A DNA stretch of 64,000 nt from Theobroma cacao (taxonomy: Eukaryota; Streptophyta; Magnoliopsida; Malvales; Malvaceae), in the NCBI RefSeq assembly GCF_000208745.1, contig NC_030851.1, positions 28,917,213 to 28,981,212 of the forward strand, given 5' to 3'. Shown piece after piece: positions 61,110 through 64,000 of this stretch; position 1 is the first letter of the stretch; each line of letters starts with the position of its first letter. The position numbers and the translations under genes were made by a program. The notes under the pieces are model-generated. The model made no database searches. It had not been told where the DNA came from and saw only the letters and a list, made by a program, of their open reading frames with translations.

Positions 61110-64000
61110 TGTCAAGCCTAGCTCTATAATATATTTGCCATATTGTATAGGTACTTGATAGAATGTCTGCATACTTGAATGCCTCAGAAATCGTTGCAAG
61201 ACGATATTGTACCTAATGGTACAATTAAGTTGATTTAAGTCTTGAACTAGTCTAAATAGAGATTTTAAGATGCATTCGAGAGTTATTGAACCTTAGAATG
61301 ACTTGATATGATGATTTGGAGTTCGGGGATTGATTTAGAATTAAATTGGAATTTTCATAACGTAGGGGTAAAATGGTCATTTTGCCACCCGATGGCAAAA
61401 TTGGAATGGTGGATGAAATTTTGATCAAGTTTGACTATTGGAATATAATTTGAGCTTGAGAGGTGAAAAATTTTAATTTCGACATTTTTCCGAGCATAAG
61501 GGCAAAACGATCATTTTACGTGTCTATAGGGGTAAAATTAGAATTTTTGAAATTTTGCACCACCATGACACTTGTCAAGCCCTTGAATTTTACCTATTAT
61601 ACTTTGGATAATTGAGATATTTTATGTGGTGGTGGGAGAATGCTTAATTATTAAGTTTAAAAATGAACCAATTAAAAGGTTACACATGACAAGCTTTAGT
61701 TATTTTAATATTTTCTTTTAAAAAAAAATCAGCACACACCTCTCTTATTTCATTCTTCATGGTCAGCTAAGACAAGAACAAAGAGAAAAAAGAAGAGAAC
61801 AAACCCTAGTGAGCAAAAATTCAAGGGAAAATTGGTGGATTTCAAGGAATTAAGCAAGTAAAAGTAAAATTTCTTGATTTTAGCTTCTGATCTACCTTTC
61901 CTATGCATTCTTTTTCATTTTCCATGGTTGATAATCAAGTTTGCATGAAGATACCTTTGCTGGCCGGACATAGGGGGAGGGGTTCTGATCTTGGATTTAG
62001 CTAGATTTCATGTTATTTTAGTGTTTTTAGTTGTTTGGTGATGTTTAGCATGGAAAACAAGCAAGAAATTTCATGCCCTTCACCCACACCCATTGGCTGA
62101 ATTTTTCAAGAGAGAAATTGGAAAATGGACTTTGATGAATTTCATGCTATTTAGGTATTTTTAGTTGTTTTATGATGTAAAGTGTAAAAATCAAGCATGA
62201 AAAACCACATATTATTCATGAACCCTCCATGGCCGAATTTTTTCAAGAGAAAATGTTGAGGATGATTTTGCTATAATTCATGTTATCTAGCTTATATTTG
62301 ATGATTTGGAGCATTGGAACTGAAATGAATTTATTTGGAGTTGAATTGGATATTTTGGCCAATTAACCGGCGTATAGTGTGAATTAGGTCAACACCATTT
62401 CAGCCCCATACACAATTGAACCTACGTAGAACACCGTATTTAGATAATAATCCGAACATTTCACATCCCATTTCATGCATTCATATAGAGTCTAAATTAG
62501 TTTTATAACGGTTTAACACAAATATAGTAAATTGCTTGTTGTGCATTATGTCTAAGTGGTGAAACTTTCGATAAAGGTAAGGAGATTGTACCCGAAGATC
62601 GAGATTAGGTGTACCTCGATTCTCGATATTGTGATTGACCTTATTATCGTCTTAATTATCTAAAGTAGTTTTCATTCGTTTTTGTGATTTTATAGAAAAA
62701 TGAGTTTAAATGGTAAATTCTTATGTTTTATAAGTAAAATGTGATTAAATGAAATGAGTTTTATAAATCATTTTGAAATTGAATGATGATTTTAGAAATT
62801 GAGTAATTGGAGACTGTTTGTTTGTGTTGTAAATTTATGGTTTGAATTGAATGGCTTATGGTGATATTGGCATGAATGGCTAAATTGGAAATTATGTGGA
62901 AAGTGTATGAACTGTTTGTTTTGCCTTAACAGGCTGGGTAGTAATATAATTGCCATGTCATGTTGTTGAAACTTTTATTGATTTGGTGGGATATTGATTA
63001 GTCACTGCAGTGGTGGGTTTCTGTGGACCAGCCTATGAGAGGGGCACGGTAAACCCCGTTATATTTTACCTTAGTACGAGAGGCATGGAGGGTATCTCCT
63101 AAGGTAAAGCTTTAGAGTTCACTTCACGTCGAACCATCACGTGAGGGTGAACTCAGCCAACGCCAAGGAGCGGCTATGTTTTAAAACATAAAAATATGAT
63201 TTATGGATATATGTCTTTTATTTAACAGCCTTGGTGGACTCAGTTGGATGCCTCTGATCAAGGTATCCCCGAGAATGAGTTTTGATACGAGCGAAGTTTT
63301 TAAGAAATTCATAAGCCATGTTGATTATTTAAGTGAAATGAATTTATTTTATTTAGTTGAAATGAGTTTGAAACGTTATGAATCATAGTACGATGAACTA
63401 TTTTAAGTTGTCTCCATTTACTTGACTTTAGATATTTTAGATGATGTTTGTTTACTCACTGAGTTTATATAAACTCACCACCCTCATTTCCACTCATTCC
63501 AGGCTTAGGACAGTCAGTAAATAGCTGATTACGTCGAGGGTTATTATTAGACTCGCCTCCTCGGAAATTGTAGGTCCACAACCTTTGTTACCTTTGGTCA
63601 TTCGGGGACGCACACGTCATTGTAAATTAAATTACATACTCTGGTTATCTATGTTACCGTATATATGAATTTATTTTGCTTTTAAGCTATAAAAATTATT
63701 CATGTAGCGTTTTATAAATATTGTTTTATAAAAAAGTAGAATATTTTATTCAATATTTTTATTTTATTCTATTAGCTACGATTTCACTCTAAATGAATGT
63801 TTTAGACATAAAAACTTGTTTTTAGTTATGAAATGTGTATTTTCTCCCATGTGTTATATTTTCAGCAAGTTTCAAAATTTTTGGAAAAAATGACCAAAAT
63901 GCCTCTATGAGACAGAAAATATTTTTTTATTTTTTTTATCATTGTTTCGATTTGGAAATAGTTGATAATCTTTTAAAATATGATGTTTAGTAATTATTGC
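61110..64000 (+). mobile_element. Gypsy-type LTR, family II, copy C (runs off window)
   Basis: Starts TGTCAAGCCTAGCTCTATAA at 61110 inside the copia pol fragment and is collinear with copy A to the window end, where it matches about position 40890 of copy A. It lacks the last 100 bp or so. Shares GGTAAAATGGTCATTTTGCC near 61365, CCATGGCCGAATTTTTTC near 62228 and CACGTGAGGGTGAACT near 63138. Solo or full-length status cannot be judged. Confidence 0.75.

Overview
This is a plant nuclear window, almost certainly from a eudicot. It is AT-rich, has intron-containing genes with GT/AG borders, and carries a dense nested population of plant LTR retrotransposons and LINE remnants. The sequence does not let me name the family or species. 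I see only two intact protein-coding genes; the rest is repeat-derived or unassigned intergenic DNA. No bacterial-type operon, CRISPR array, rRNA, convincing tRNA or plastid/mitochondrial insertion was seen.

Layout. (1) 1-18.4 kb is a retrotransposon nest: head-to-tail pieces of a gypsy-type LTR (1-2267), a broken retroelement ORF with its polypurine tract and a copia-type LTR (2268-5417), a minus-strand copia gag, PBS and LTR (5418-10035) split by a 2.4-kb solo LTR, a degenerate gypsy-type LTR split by a second solo LTR and another insertion, and a second copia gag/LTR fragment. (2) 18.4-25.9 kb is a low-copy island. It holds a two-exon gene for a plastid-targeted small multi-drug export (PF06695/COG2426) membrane protein (19135-20419, +) and a GC-rich stretch at 23.4-24.1 kb with G-box/ABRE cores. 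(3) 25.9-45 kb holds two decayed LINE-type ORF1 regions with an RRM domain, in opposite orientations, plus four LTRs. (4) 45-51.5 kb is the second low-copy island, with a three-exon HD-Zip class I transcription factor (46450-48227, -) and an unattached leader-like sequence at 51.2-51.5 kb. (5) 51.9-64 kb is a second nest: a TIR element containing a solo LTR, a further copy of that LTR containing a 3.1-kb solo LTR, a copia pol fragment with its 3' LTR, and another gypsy-type LTR running off the end.

The two genes have no obvious functional link. The best-supported structural result is a set of solo LTRs with 5-bp target-site duplications readable directly in the sequence: AATAT, GAGAT, AATAT, ACACA, AAAGA, and an imperfect AGCTT/AGCTC. 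The most unusual pattern is that six different LTRs each carry several dispersed copies of their own short palindromic word with a TCGA or TGCA core (CTCGCTGCAGCGAG, TTAGTCGACTAA, AGAATCGATTCT, ATCTATCGATAGAT and relatives). The words differ between families but share design and spacing. No single exciting new protein system was found. Family names for the retroelements come from reading motifs by eye and are tentative.
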